From Thermoanaerobaculia bacterium (lineage in GTDB: Bacteria; Acidobacteriota; Thermoanaerobaculia; Gp7-AA8), in NCBI GenBank assembly GCA_023700825.1, contig JAMPYE010000023.1, positions 1-17,773 on the forward strand: DNA of 17,773 bases. The letters are read 5' to 3'. Below are positions 1 to 7,814 of this stretch, in pieces (positions within the stretch are counted from its first letter, which is position 1; every line of letters begins with the position of its first letter). The notes beneath the pieces are model-generated. The model had not been told where the DNA came from. It worked only from the letters and a program-made list of their open reading frames with translations, and did no database searches. The translations under genes and the position numbers were made by a program.

Positions 1-31
1 GCTGCGCTTGCGCACTCCACATCCACCGCCC

Positions 32-59
32 CTCTCGCCTTTCGCCTCTCGCCTCCCGC
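32..59. repeat. Heptamer tandem repeat, four copies of CTYYCGC
   Basis: Four contiguous 7-base units read CTCTCGC, CTTTCGC, CTCTCGC and CTCCCGC, followed by a degenerate pyrimidine-rich fifth unit up to about base 66. The array is purely pyrimidine apart from the G in each unit. It ends about 13 bases before the putative -10 box of the first glycosyltransferase. Only these copies are visible, because the window begins just upstream. Function unknown; such short degenerate arrays often vary in copy number between strains. Confidence 0.7.
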
Positions 60-71
60 CCTCTCCGAATG

Positions 72-77
72 TAGACT
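72..77 (+). promoter_or_regulatory. Putative -10 box (TAGACT) of a near-leaderless promoter
   Basis: TAGACT matches the sigma-70 -10 consensus at four of six positions, including T1, A2 and T6. It ends nine bases before the ATG at 87. No recognisable -35 box precedes it and no Shine-Dalgarno sequence lies between it and the ATG. Transcription would begin at or a few bases before the start codon. The same hexamer occurs upstream of the YfiR gene. Confidence 0.4.
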
Positions 78-86
78 CTCCGCGCG

Positions 87-815
87 ATGGATATCTCCGT
101 GGTCATCCCCGTGCGTAACGAGGCAGACAACGTCGGCCCGCTTTGCCGGGAGATTCACGCGGCACTCTCCGGACGCTTCGAGTACGAGATCATTTTCGTC
201 GACGACGGGAGCACCGACGCGACAGCTGACGAGATTCGACGCTGCATGGAGGCCGGCCGCGTCCGGCTTCTTCGTCATGCGAGGAGCTTCGGTCAGAGCG
301 CGGGCGTGCACAGCGGCGTGGTCGCGGCCCGTGCCCAATGGATCGGGACGCTCGACGGCGACGGGCAGAACGATCCGGCCGACCTGCCCGCGATGTACGA
401 ACGCGCCATCGGCGAGCCGGCCGGATCGAAGCTGCGGATGGTCATCGGCAACCGCGTGACGCGGCGCGACACATGGGTGAGGCGGCTCTCGTCGCGCGTC
501 GCGAACAGGATTCGCGGCGCGATGCTTCACGACGGAACGCCCGACGCCGGCTGCGGAATCAAGGTCTTCGACCGGGAGACGTTCCTGCGACTACCGTTCT
601 TCAACCACATGCACCGATTTCTGTCGGCGCTCTTTCTGCGGGAAGGTGCCCGGGTGGTGTCGATACCCGTCGCGCACCGGCCGCGCACGCGCGGAACGTC
701 GAAGTACGGCATCCACAACCGCCTCTGGGCCGGAGTCGTCGACATCCTCGGAGTGATGTGGCTGCGCCGGCGCGGATTTCCCGATCTCGAAGCCGTGGAA
801 GAGGACTCGCGTTGA
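87..815 (+). CDS. Glycosyltransferase family 2, DPM1/ArnC-like
   Basis: A 242-residue GT-A fold enzyme that probably transfers a sugar from a nucleotide donor to a polyprenyl phosphate at the inner face of the membrane. The N-terminus carries the nucleotide-binding motif FVDDGSTD (residues 37-44) and the metal-binding DGDGQNDP (90-97). Near the C-terminus the GTSKY motif (203-207) is typical of dolichol- or undecaprenyl-phosphate sugar synthases. Unlike ArnC or GtrB it lacks two C-terminal membrane helices; only a short hydrophobic stretch (about 213-226) is present, so it is probably a peripheral protein. It lies 33 bases upstream of an ArnT-like transferase that would use such a lipid-linked sugar, which supports a donor-maker and donor-user pair. 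The exact sugar cannot be read from sequence. The start was chosen because the protein begins directly with the canonical first beta-strand (ISVVIPVRNE); there is no Shine-Dalgarno site. Confidence 0.9.
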   Translation: MDISVVIPVRNEADNVGPLCREIHAALSGRFEYEIIFVDDGSTDATADEIRRCMEAGRVRLLRHARSFGQSAGVHSGVVAARAQWIGTLDGDGQNDPADLPAMYERAIGEPAGSKLRMVIGNRVTRRDTWVRRLSSRVANRIRGAMLHDGTPDAGCGIKVFDRETFLRLPFFNHMHRFLSALFLREGARVVSIPVAHRPRTRGTSKYGIHNRLWAGVVDILGVMWLRRRGFPDLEAVEEDSR

Positions 816-848
816 CCTTCGGGAGAGTTCCGGCGTCGAGGAGCCGTC

Positions 849-2645
849 GTGAGCGCTGAGCCTGCTTCGATCGACGGCGCGCCGTCGTCGCGAACCGTTA
901 GGCGCGATCTTCTGCTGCTCGCGATCGCCGCTCTCGTCGTCTTCGGCGCCGGCATCGGACTCAGGAATCCGTGGCCTGCCGACGAGCCGCGATTCGCGCT
1001 GATCGCGCGGGACATGGTCGCGTCGGGACAGTGGTTCTTCCCGGAGGTGGGCGCGGAGTTGTACGCCGACAAGCCGCCGGTCTTCTTCTGGATGATCGCC
1101 GCGCTCTACGTCCTGACCGGGTCGCTGCGAGTCTCGTTCCTTCTCCCTTCACTCGCCGCCGCTGGCGTCACGCTCGCGCTCGTCTACGATCTCGGGCGGC
1201 GCTTCTGGGGGCATCGCTGCGGGATCCTCGCCGCGGCGACGCTCGTCGTGACGGCGCAGTTCGCGCTCCAGGCTCGCGCCGCGCAGATCGACATGTCGCT
1301 CTGCATGTTCACGACGCTCGGGCTCTACGGACTGGCGCGGCACCTGATCGGCGGGCCGCGGTGGGGCTGGTACGTGGTCGGGTTCGCGTCCATGGGGGCG
1401 GGGATCATCACGAAAGGCGTCGGCTTTCTTCCCGCGCTCGCGCTCGTGCCGTGGGCGTGGGCGGCCTGGAAACGCTGGCCGGAAGCGACGAGATCGCGGA
1501 GCTGGAAGTGGTTGATCGGCCCGGTCGCCATGCTCGCCGTGGTGGGGCTCTGGCTCGTGCCGATGCTCTGGCTCGTCGAAGCCAGCGGCGATCCCGCGTA
1601 CGCCGCGTATCGCGACGAGATCCTCTTCAAACAGACAGGGGAGCGGTACGCGAGCTCGTGGCACCACGTGAAGCCCGCCTGGTATTTCGTCGTGAACGTG
1701 ATCCCGGCGCTCTGGCTGCCGTTCTCGATCGCGATCCCTTGGCTCGTGCCGCGCTGGCGCGAGCGTCTGAGGGAGCGCGACACGAAGATTCTGTTGCTCC
1801 TCGGCTGGGCGCTCTGCGTGCTGGTGTTCTTCTCCATAAGTCCGGGCAAGCGCGGCGTGTACGTCCTTCCCGCGCTCCCGGCGGTCGCGTTGGCCGCGGC
1901 GCCATGGCTGCGCGAGATGTGGGAGCGGAAGACTGTGAACCGGATCGGCTTTGCGATCGCCTGCCTCGCGGCGGTCGCGCTGAGCGGGGGGCTCGTGTTC
2001 GTGCGCTTCATTCGGCCTGATCGCGTTGCCGCGATCTCTGCGAAGTACGACATCGAGTTTCCCTGGGGTCCGCTGATCCTGCTCGCGCTGATCTCGATCG
2101 CCCTGGTCGCATCGTTCCGCGTGCGACGGGGGATCGCGGCGCTAACCGGGCTCATCGTGTCGGTCTGGATCGTGCTCGGCTTCCTGATTGCACCGCGGAT
2201 TGACTCGGTGCGATCAGGTGAACGGCTGATGGGCGAGCTGCAGCAGAAGCTCGGGTCGGGCGACGAAGTCGGGATGGTCGCGTGGAAGGAGCAGTTCCTG
2301 CTCTATGTATCGCGTCCGGTCACACTGTTCGGGCATCGGCGCTTCGACGTCGAGCAGGAAGTCCTCGACGGAGCGGCTTGGCTCGCCGGCGGCGAGGGGA
2401 GAAGGCTCTTCCTCGACGAGGCGAACCGCGATCTCTGTTTCGGCAAGCGCGGGGTGCTCGTCGGCCACGCGCACCGGGAGGACTGGTACCTGGTCAGCGG
2501 CGCCGACCTGGACGCCTCCTGCCGCGGGCGTGGGCACGCCGACGTGGCGAACGAATACCGCCCGCCTCATCTGAAGCACCGGGCTCCGACGATGTCGGCC
2601 CGGGCTGCCGCAGAGGTGCGCGTAACGGCGACGACCGCGCGCTGA
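849..2645 (+). CDS. ArnT-like GT-C glycosyltransferase (GT83/PMT superfamily)
   Basis: A 598-residue polytopic membrane protein expected to move a sugar from a polyprenyl-phosphate carrier to an acceptor such as lipid A or another surface glycan, on the periplasmic side. The first periplasmic loop contains the acidic GT-C motif DEPRF (45-49) and, further on, YADKPPVFFW (72-81), both characteristic of the ArnT/PMT group. About ten membrane helices follow. A conserved SPGKRGVYVLPALP block lies near residues 329-343, as in the ArnT-like PF02366/PF13231 families. The C-terminal 160 residues form a soluble domain, presumably periplasmic. Translation starts at GTG 849, supported by GAGGAG at 838-843 with five-base spacing. 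It is cotranscribed with the preceding GT2. It is not close enough to call true ArnT or to specify aminoarabinose. Confidence 0.88.
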   Translation: MSAEPASIDGAPSSRTVRRDLLLLAIAALVVFGAGIGLRNPWPADEPRFALIARDMVASGQWFFPEVGAELYADKPPVFFWMIAALYVLTGSLRVSFLLPSLAAAGVTLALVYDLGRRFWGHRCGILAAATLVVTAQFALQARAAQIDMSLCMFTTLGLYGLARHLIGGPRWGWYVVGFASMGAGIITKGVGFLPALALVPWAWAAWKRWPEATRSRSWKWLIGPVAMLAVVGLWLVPMLWLVEASGDPAYAAYRDEILFKQTGERYASSWHHVKPAWYFVVNVIPALWLPFSIAIPWLVPRWRERLRERDTKILLLLGWALCVLVFFSISPGKRGVYVLPALPAVALAAAPWLREMWERKTVNRIGFAIACLAAVALSGGLVFVRFIRPDRVAAISAKYDIEFPWGPLILLALISIALVASFRVRRGIAALTGLIVSVWIVLGFLIAPRIDSVRSGERLMGELQQKLGSGDEVGMVAWKEQFLLYVSRPVTLFGHRRFDVEQEVLDGAAWLAGGEGRRLFLDEANRDLCFGKRGVLVGHAHREDWYLVSGADLDASCRGRGHADVANEYRPPHLKHRAPTMSARAAAEVRVTATTAR

Positions 2646-2686
2646 CGGGCGGACGCGCTCTTCTCCGGGGGGCGCGATCACGGCGC

Positions 2687-4855
2687 CTAACGGTCGAAGT
2701 GGATCGAGAGCTGGATCGTTCGCCCCGCCTGGGGGAGCAGAGAGTTGTAAAAGCCGCTCGACCCGTGCCAGTTTCCGCTCGCGTCGAAACTGCCCGGCTC
2801 CGTGCCCGCGTTTCCGTCGCGCACGCCGGGGTGGAAATAGCGCTCGTCGGCGACGTTCTCGACCCGGAGCGAAAGACCGATACCGGTCGAAGCGAGGTCT
2901 CGTGCCACGAGGTTCAGGTCGACGGTCGCGAAGGCGTCGACGGAGCCGACGGGATTGGTCTCGATCGTGCGTCTCTCGTCGACCCACCGGCCGCGCAGCG
3001 TGGCGATCCACCGGTCGTCGACAGTCGCCGTCACGCCCAGCCAGAGCTTGTTCCACGCGAGATCCGGGATGGGCCCGTCGCCCGAGACGGCTCCATCCGA
3101 GGTGTGCTTGTCCTCGATCGCGCGGAAGATACGCGAGTAGTAGCCCCAGGCCTTCACCCGCGCGCGGCCCGATCCCCGGACGATCGCGTGGGCGTGGAGG
3201 TCGAATCCGGCAACCTCGCGATCGCCGAGGTTGGCAGCGCCGGTCGCGGTGTTGACGAACGTGTCGCGGTTCTCGACGGCCCATGTGCTGGCGAGCGCAT
3301 TGAGGCGGGGGCTGGACCACGCCGCGCCGAGCTCGAGCGTGCGCGATTTCTCCGGGTCGAGCGTCGGGTCGCTGCCCGAGCCGTCCCAGCCGCCGTAGAG
3401 GAGTCGGTTGTTAGGCTCCTGGAACGCCTCGCCGTAGAGGGCGCGAAACGTCCAGGCGCCGAATGCGCCGACGTAACCGGCCCTCACCGTCGTGGCGGTG
3501 CCGTACCTGGAGTTGTCGTCCACGCGCAATCCGACGTTGACTCTCTGTCCCGGCGCGGCGAGCCATCGAAGCTGCAGGTAGCCTCCCAGATCCTCCGTCG
3601 AGATCGAGTTGTTGGGCGCGACGGAGTCGTCCGGAGGATCGGGGTACGCATAGGTCGCGACGTCGATTTCCGCCGGAGCGAGCGCGGGGCCGTATTCGGT
3701 CTCGTAGGCCTTCTGCAGGTCTTTCTGCTCGAACTCGAGCCCGGCCTTGAGCGCGAGCGACGGCGAAACGACGATGTCGAGATCTTCCGCCACCAGGATG
3801 CTGTCGTTGAGCGTCTGCCAGAGCGAGAAGTCGACGAGCCGGGGCTGGCCGTTTCCCGATGCGGCAGCGACGAAGAACGAGTCGTTCTCCACGTCGCTCG
3901 TGCGATAGCGCAACGTCGTGGTGGCGCGCACCTCGTCACGGAGCAGGCGCGAATCGCGAACGAACGCGCTCAGCTCGGGGCGCGACCAGAAGGCGTTGTT
4001 CTGCGCCTGGTCCGCCGCGTACTCGACGCCGTAGCCGCTCGCGGTGCGGAAATACTGAAGACCTGCCTCGATCGTGCCGAGCGTCACGCGGAGATCGAAG
4101 CCGCGATGCTCGCGCTTCGATCGGAACTCGCCGCCGAAATCGGGATTGTCGAGGAAGCCGCCCCATAGCGCGCGGTCACCGTAGTACCGGTTCTTCGTGT
4201 ACTCGTAGCTCTCGCTGATGCCGGGATCGAGCTCTCCGTTGTCGACGCGCGCAGTCACGCGGAAGCTCGCCGCCCCCGCGCTCCACCCGACGCTCCCGTC
4301 GGCGATGCGCGTCTCGTCGGAGCCTCCGGTGAGCTGGAGGTTCTGCCCGGAGCCCCCCGTGATCACGTTGATCACCCCCATCGAGGCGTTGGCCCCGTAA
4401 ACGGCTGACGCCGGGCCGTAAACGACCTCCACTCGCTCGACGTTCGAGAGCGGCAGTGCCGCGAGAATGTCCCCGGTATTGAAATAGAGATGGTTCATCA
4501 CGAGGCCGTCGACCATCACGAGAAACGGGTCGCCGATCGTATTGCGGTAGCCGCGCCAGTAGCTCTTGAACCATGTGGCGCCCCAGGGGCGCACGACGTC
4601 CATTCCCGGCAGGTCGTCGAGGATGGCGCCAAGGTCGCCGTAGCCACGCTCGCGGATCTCCGTTCGAGAGATCACGATGACCGTCGCGGGAGCGTCACCG
4701 AGGCGCTCGGCGACGTTCGAAACGGAGACGACCGAGACGTCCATCAACTCTTCGAGGCTGAGCTCTCCGAGTCCCGGAGCCTGATCCGACGCTTCTGCGG
4801 ATGTCGCGACGAGGATCGAGAGTACGATTGCCGCCGGTCTCGCGCGCCTTATCAT
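2687..4855 (-). CDS. TonB-dependent outer-membrane receptor
   Basis: A 722-residue outer-membrane beta-barrel receptor powered by TonB. A signal peptide (residues 1-22, AEA before the cut) precedes SLEELMDVSVVSVS, the segment where this subfamily has its TonB-box-like element. A plug domain follows (about 40-165) with VVISRTEIRERGYGDL, VMVDG and RVEVVYGPASAVYGANA. The rest is a 22-strand-type barrel with many alternating hydrophobic and polar stretches and a C-terminal strand ending in aromatic-rich QLSIHFDR. There is no N-terminal STN signalling domain. I chose the ATG at 4855 over one 36 bases upstream because GGAGG (4861-4865) lies five bases before it and the signal peptide then begins MIRRARP. 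It is the last gene after YfiR and the kinase, 45 bases from the kinase stop. The substrate is unknown; the context suggests a signalling role as well as uptake. Confidence 0.92.
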   Translation of the reverse strand: MIRRARPAAIVLSILVATSAEASDQAPGLGELSLEELMDVSVVSVSNVAERLGDAPATVIVISRTEIRERGYGDLGAILDDLPGMDVVRPWGATWFKSYWRGYRNTIGDPFLVMVDGLVMNHLYFNTGDILAALPLSNVERVEVVYGPASAVYGANASMGVINVITGGSGQNLQLTGGSDETRIADGSVGWSAGAASFRVTARVDNGELDPGISESYEYTKNRYYGDRALWGGFLDNPDFGGEFRSKREHRGFDLRVTLGTIEAGLQYFRTASGYGVEYAADQAQNNAFWSRPELSAFVRDSRLLRDEVRATTTLRYRTSDVENDSFFVAAASGNGQPRLVDFSLWQTLNDSILVAEDLDIVVSPSLALKAGLEFEQKDLQKAYETEYGPALAPAEIDVATYAYPDPPDDSVAPNNSISTEDLGGYLQLRWLAAPGQRVNVGLRVDDNSRYGTATTVRAGYVGAFGAWTFRALYGEAFQEPNNRLLYGGWDGSGSDPTLDPEKSRTLELGAAWSSPRLNALASTWAVENRDTFVNTATGAANLGDREVAGFDLHAHAIVRGSGRARVKAWGYYSRIFRAIEDKHTSDGAVSGDGPIPDLAWNKLWLGVTATVDDRWIATLRGRWVDERRTIETNPVGSVDAFATVDLNLVARDLASTGIGLSLRVENVADERYFHPGVRDGNAGTEPGSFDASGNWHGSSGFYNSLLPQAGRTIQLSIHFDR

Positions 4856-4900
4856 CGATTCCTCCCGCTGGCCTCGACTGCGTTTCCTCACGCCTTGCGA

Positions 4901-7162
4901 TCAGGGTCGCCAGGCCGCTTCCCGCCGGATCTCGTCCTTCCCGGACGCATGTGTGAGCCGTCGCACCGTCGCGGCGAGCTGGCTGCCCGACAGCCGTTGT
5001 TTCTCCACGATCGCGCCGATCTTCCCGCGCAGCCGCGACCGAATCTCTTCGTCGACGTCCGCCGCAGTCACGACGAGGATCGGAATCGACATCGAGATCG
5101 GATCGCGCCTCATTCTCACGGCGACCTCGAACCCGTCCATTCCGTCCATCATCAGGTCGAGGATCACCAGCGAGGGTGGCCGCTCGGCGATCATCCTGAG
5201 TCCCTCGGCGCCGCTTCGCGCGTGGCGGACCCGGAAGCCGCCGGGCTCGAGTTGCGCGTCGATGAGATCATGAAATGCCGGGTCATCGTCGATGAGCAGC
5301 ACGTCGCGGCGGCCCGCGGAGCTGCCGACGAGCCATCGGAGCGTGTCGAGGATCGCGTCGTCGTCGACGGGCTTGGTCAGGTAGGCGTCGACCCCGAGCG
5401 CGAGACCGAGCTCGCGATCGTCGACCATCGAAACGATCGCGACCGGGATGTCGCGCGTCACGATGTCGCTCTTCAGCGCGCGGAGAACGTCCCAGCCCCC
5501 GACTCCCGGCAGCACGATGTCGAGCAGGATGGCGGCCGGGCGAAGCGATCGCGCCAGCTCGATGCCCTGCTCGCCGCTGCGGGCCCACGAGGCTGCGAAC
5601 TCAGTTTCCCCGAGTGCCGCGGCGATCGCCTCGAAGGCCGACGCCTCGTCTTCGATGACCAGGATTCGCTGACGGGAGTCGCCCGCCTCCGCCGGGGCCG
5701 GCGGAGCAGTCTGCACCCGCCCCGCGTCCCGGACCGTGACGGGGAGAATGACGGTGAACTCACTTCCCCGTCCGAGCTCGCTCTCGAGCGTGATCCGGCC
5801 CCGGTGCATCTCGACGTACTTGCGGACGAGCGCGAGACCCAGACCGGTTCCCTCGAACTGGCGCGACGTGCCGGCGTCGACCTGCTGGAACTCACGGAAC
5901 ACGATGCCGTGGTTTGCAGGGTCGATCCCGATGCCGTGGTCGGTGATCGCCACGGCCATCGAGTCCTCGCCCAGCGGCGAGGCGACGGCGGGCAGCGAGA
6001 ACGCGCGGATCGTGACGGTGGAGCCCTCCGGAGAGAACTTCACGGCATTGGAAAGGAGGTTGTAGAGAATCTGCTTGACCTTGACGGTGTCGGCGACGAG
6101 CTCCGGCAGGGGGCGTTCGATCACGACCTCGAGGCTGATGTTGCGGCGCGTGGAGATGCCGCGCATCAGGCTGGTGACGCCGTCGATCGCGGTGTCGATC
6201 GAGAAGCGCTCGGCGATCAATTCCATCCGGCCGGCCTCGATCTTCGACAGGTCGAGGATGTCGTTCACGAGCCCGAGCAGATGCTCGCCGGAGGAGTGGA
6301 TGTTCTCCACGAACCGCATCTCCTTCTCGTTGAGACGATCGGCGAGCCGCGCGCGCAGGATGTCGGAGAATCCGATGATCGCGTTGAGCGGGGTGCGGAG
6401 CTCGTGGCTCATGTTCGCGAGGAACTGGCTCTTCTCGCGCGTACGCTGGTCGGCTTCGTCCCGTTCGCGCTGGCGTCGCTCGATCTGGGCGAGCATCTCG
6501 TTGAAGCCGTCGCTCAGCTCGCCGAGCTCGTCGTCCGAGACCTTGTCGACGCGAAGGGAGTAGTCGTGCCGTTCGGAGATCTCACGCGTCGCGTGCGCGA
6601 GGGCGAGTATCGGGCCGGAGATCACCCGCTCGAGGCGAAGCGCCGCGAACGAGGCGGAGGCGACGAGGATGACGCTGAGCCCGGCGATGACGAGAAGATG
6701 TTCGATGATCCTCGCTCGAAGTGGCGCGGTGGACACGGCGAGGTGGATCGTGCCGTAGTGGACGCCCTGATAATCGATCGGCTCGCTGAGCTGGAGATGA
6801 CCGCCGATGAAGCGCGCGGTTCCCGGGTCGACCTTCGGGATCGCCAGCGGCTCGCCTCGACGCCCCGCCGCGAAAATCCCGCCCGACGCGTCGAACACCC
6901 ATACCCCGTCGATGTCGGAGACGGAACCGAGCTTCTCGAGAGTGCGGAGAGTCTCGTCGCGGTCCTCGAACGCGAGCCCCGCCACGCACTGCTCTCCCGT
7001 GATCCGGGCGATGGCCCGCGTCGACTCGATCATCCCGCGCCGCAGGGCGCGGATCTCGTACATGAGAGTGGCCGTGAGGCCGATCACCACGGCGAGCGTC
7101 GTCGTCAGCAGGATGATCGCGGCGATCTTCCCGCGGATCGACTTCTTTGGCGAGACGCGCAT
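4901..7162 (-). CDS. Hybrid sensor histidine kinase: CHASE8-like sensor, HAMP, HisKA, HATPase, two receivers
   Basis: A 753-residue inner-membrane kinase. Helices at about 13-34 and 153-174 flank a periplasmic domain of some 115 residues. Its sequence (STRAIARITGEQ, AGLAFEDRDETL, DGVWVFDASG) resembles the CHASE8 sensor of YfiN. A HAMP linker (175-228) leads to the HisKA box SHELRTP with phospho-acceptor His253. The ATPase domain shows the N box (Asn372), DHGIGID (408-414) and GTGLGLAL (438-445). Two receiver domains follow, with phospho-acceptors Asp548 and Asp669. The first has the usual TKP lysine (Lys597); in the second the lysine is followed by Gln rather than Pro (Lys721). There is no DNA-binding or cyclic-di-GMP domain, so output must go through a partner not found next to it. 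Its ATG directly follows the YfiR stop codon (TAGATG), indicating translational coupling. Confidence 0.93.
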   Translation of the reverse strand: MRVSPKKSIRGKIAAIILLTTTLAVVIGLTATLMYEIRALRRGMIESTRAIARITGEQCVAGLAFEDRDETLRTLEKLGSVSDIDGVWVFDASGGIFAAGRRGEPLAIPKVDPGTARFIGGHLQLSEPIDYQGVHYGTIHLAVSTAPLRARIIEHLLVIAGLSVILVASASFAALRLERVISGPILALAHATREISERHDYSLRVDKVSDDELGELSDGFNEMLAQIERRQRERDEADQRTREKSQFLANMSHELRTPLNAIIGFSDILRARLADRLNEKEMRFVENIHSSGEHLLGLVNDILDLSKIEAGRMELIAERFSIDTAIDGVTSLMRGISTRRNISLEVVIERPLPELVADTVKVKQILYNLLSNAVKFSPEGSTVTIRAFSLPAVASPLGEDSMAVAITDHGIGIDPANHGIVFREFQQVDAGTSRQFEGTGLGLALVRKYVEMHRGRITLESELGRGSEFTVILPVTVRDAGRVQTAPPAPAEAGDSRQRILVIEDEASAFEAIAAALGETEFAASWARSGEQGIELARSLRPAAILLDIVLPGVGGWDVLRALKSDIVTRDIPVAIVSMVDDRELGLALGVDAYLTKPVDDDAILDTLRWLVGSSAGRRDVLLIDDDPAFHDLIDAQLEPGGFRVRHARSGAEGLRMIAERPPSLVILDLMMDGMDGFEVAVRMRRDPISMSIPILVVTAADVDEEIRSRLRGKIGAIVEKQRLSGSQLAATVRRLTHASGKDEIRREAAWRP

Positions 7163-7705
7163 CTACCGATTCCTCGGAGCGCCCGCCCGCGCCAGCTTCA
7201 GGAGCTGCGCGCTCGCCTGAAACCCGGATCGCGCAAGCTCCTGCTCGTTGATCTCGAAGCGGACCTTGTTCTCGGCGGTGTAGAGATTGATCATCACGCC
7301 GGCCGACAGGTATCCCGGGCTGTCTCCGATCGTCAGCACCGGGCGAGTCCGCGCCCGCGCGACGATCTCGCCGACGCGAGCGCGCTCGGAGGAGGAAATG
7401 AAGAGGATCTGGCACGAGGAGGCTTCCTCGAGCACCTTGATGCGGCGGATCAGCACCGTGCGCCCCTTGATCGTCCTCTCGCGGGCGATCGTGTCGAGGT
7501 GCGCGCCGAACGGGTCGCGCCCGATCACGCCGATTACGAATGGCGCCGAGGAAGGCTGGGCCGCCGACTCAGGCCATTCGACGAACCGCGTGAAGCGCTC
7601 GATGAACTCGGCCTTGATCTGGTATTCCGAGAGCTCCGCAGCGGTCGTCGACACGGACACTACCAACAGAATCGCGACCGCGATCTTGCGTAGCGTCATC
7701 GTCAC
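7163..7705 (-). CDS. YfiR family periplasmic protein (DUF4154)
   Basis: A 180-residue secreted protein with a signal peptide (about 1-23, TTAA before the cut). The family signature is clear: KAEFIERFTRFVEWP (31-45), CQILFISSSE (98-107), RPVLTIGDSPG (121-131), GVMINL (136-141), NKVRFEIN (146-153) and SAQLLKLA (165-172). In Pseudomonas, YfiR is the periplasmic repressor of the CHASE8-containing diguanylate cyclase YfiN and is relieved by the outer-membrane protein YfiB. Here it directly precedes a kinase with a CHASE8-like sensor and probably gates it in the same way; that is inference. Only one cysteine (Cys98) is present in the mature part, so it cannot form the intramolecular disulfides described for Pseudomonas YfiR. 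It is the first gene of the three-gene unit; a weak -10 candidate lies 57 bases upstream. Confidence 0.92.
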   Translation of the reverse strand: MTMTLRKIAVAILLVVSVSTTAAELSEYQIKAEFIERFTRFVEWPESAAQPSSAPFVIGVIGRDPFGAHLDTIARERTIKGRTVLIRRIKVLEEASSCQILFISSSERARVGEIVARARTRPVLTIGDSPGYLSAGVMINLYTAENKVRFEINEQELARSGFQASAQLLKLARAGAPRNR

Positions 7706-7762
7706 CGCGCGCTCCCGTAGGAAGGGTTCGACTGCCCAAGGCTGAATCCGGGGTCGAGCCCG

Positions 7763-7768
7763 AGTCTA
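7763..7768 (-). promoter_or_regulatory. Candidate -10 box (TAGACT) upstream of the YfiR gene
   Basis: On the minus strand TAGACT stands 57 bases before the YfiR start codon, in the 109-base gap after the DUF4097-like gene. It is the same hexamer as the one at 72-77. No convincing -35 box is visible at 15-18 bases. It would give the YfiR-kinase-receptor unit its own promoter, but read-through from the upstream gene is equally possible. Confidence 0.25.
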
Positions 7769-7814
7769 GCACGCGGTTTGGAGAGAGCGCAGGGATCGTC
7801 CGGCAGGGGCGCTG

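Noticed and set aside
2671..2687. GGCGC/GCGCC hairpin between the ArnT-like and receptor genes as a terminator
   Set aside because: The stem has only five pairs with a seven-base loop, overlaps the receptor stop codon and lacks a T-run.
2282..4168. A 628-codon plus-strand frame crossing the end of the ArnT-like gene and the receptor
   Set aside because: It overlaps two well-supported genes, spans a convergent junction, and its Arg-rich translation lacks motifs.
4490..7693. A 1067-codon open frame on the plus strand, antisense to the receptor start, the kinase and YfiR
   Set aside because: The opposite strand encodes three proteins with intact family motifs. The antisense product is full of Arg, Asp, Glu and His with no recognisable domain, as expected from GC-rich third positions.
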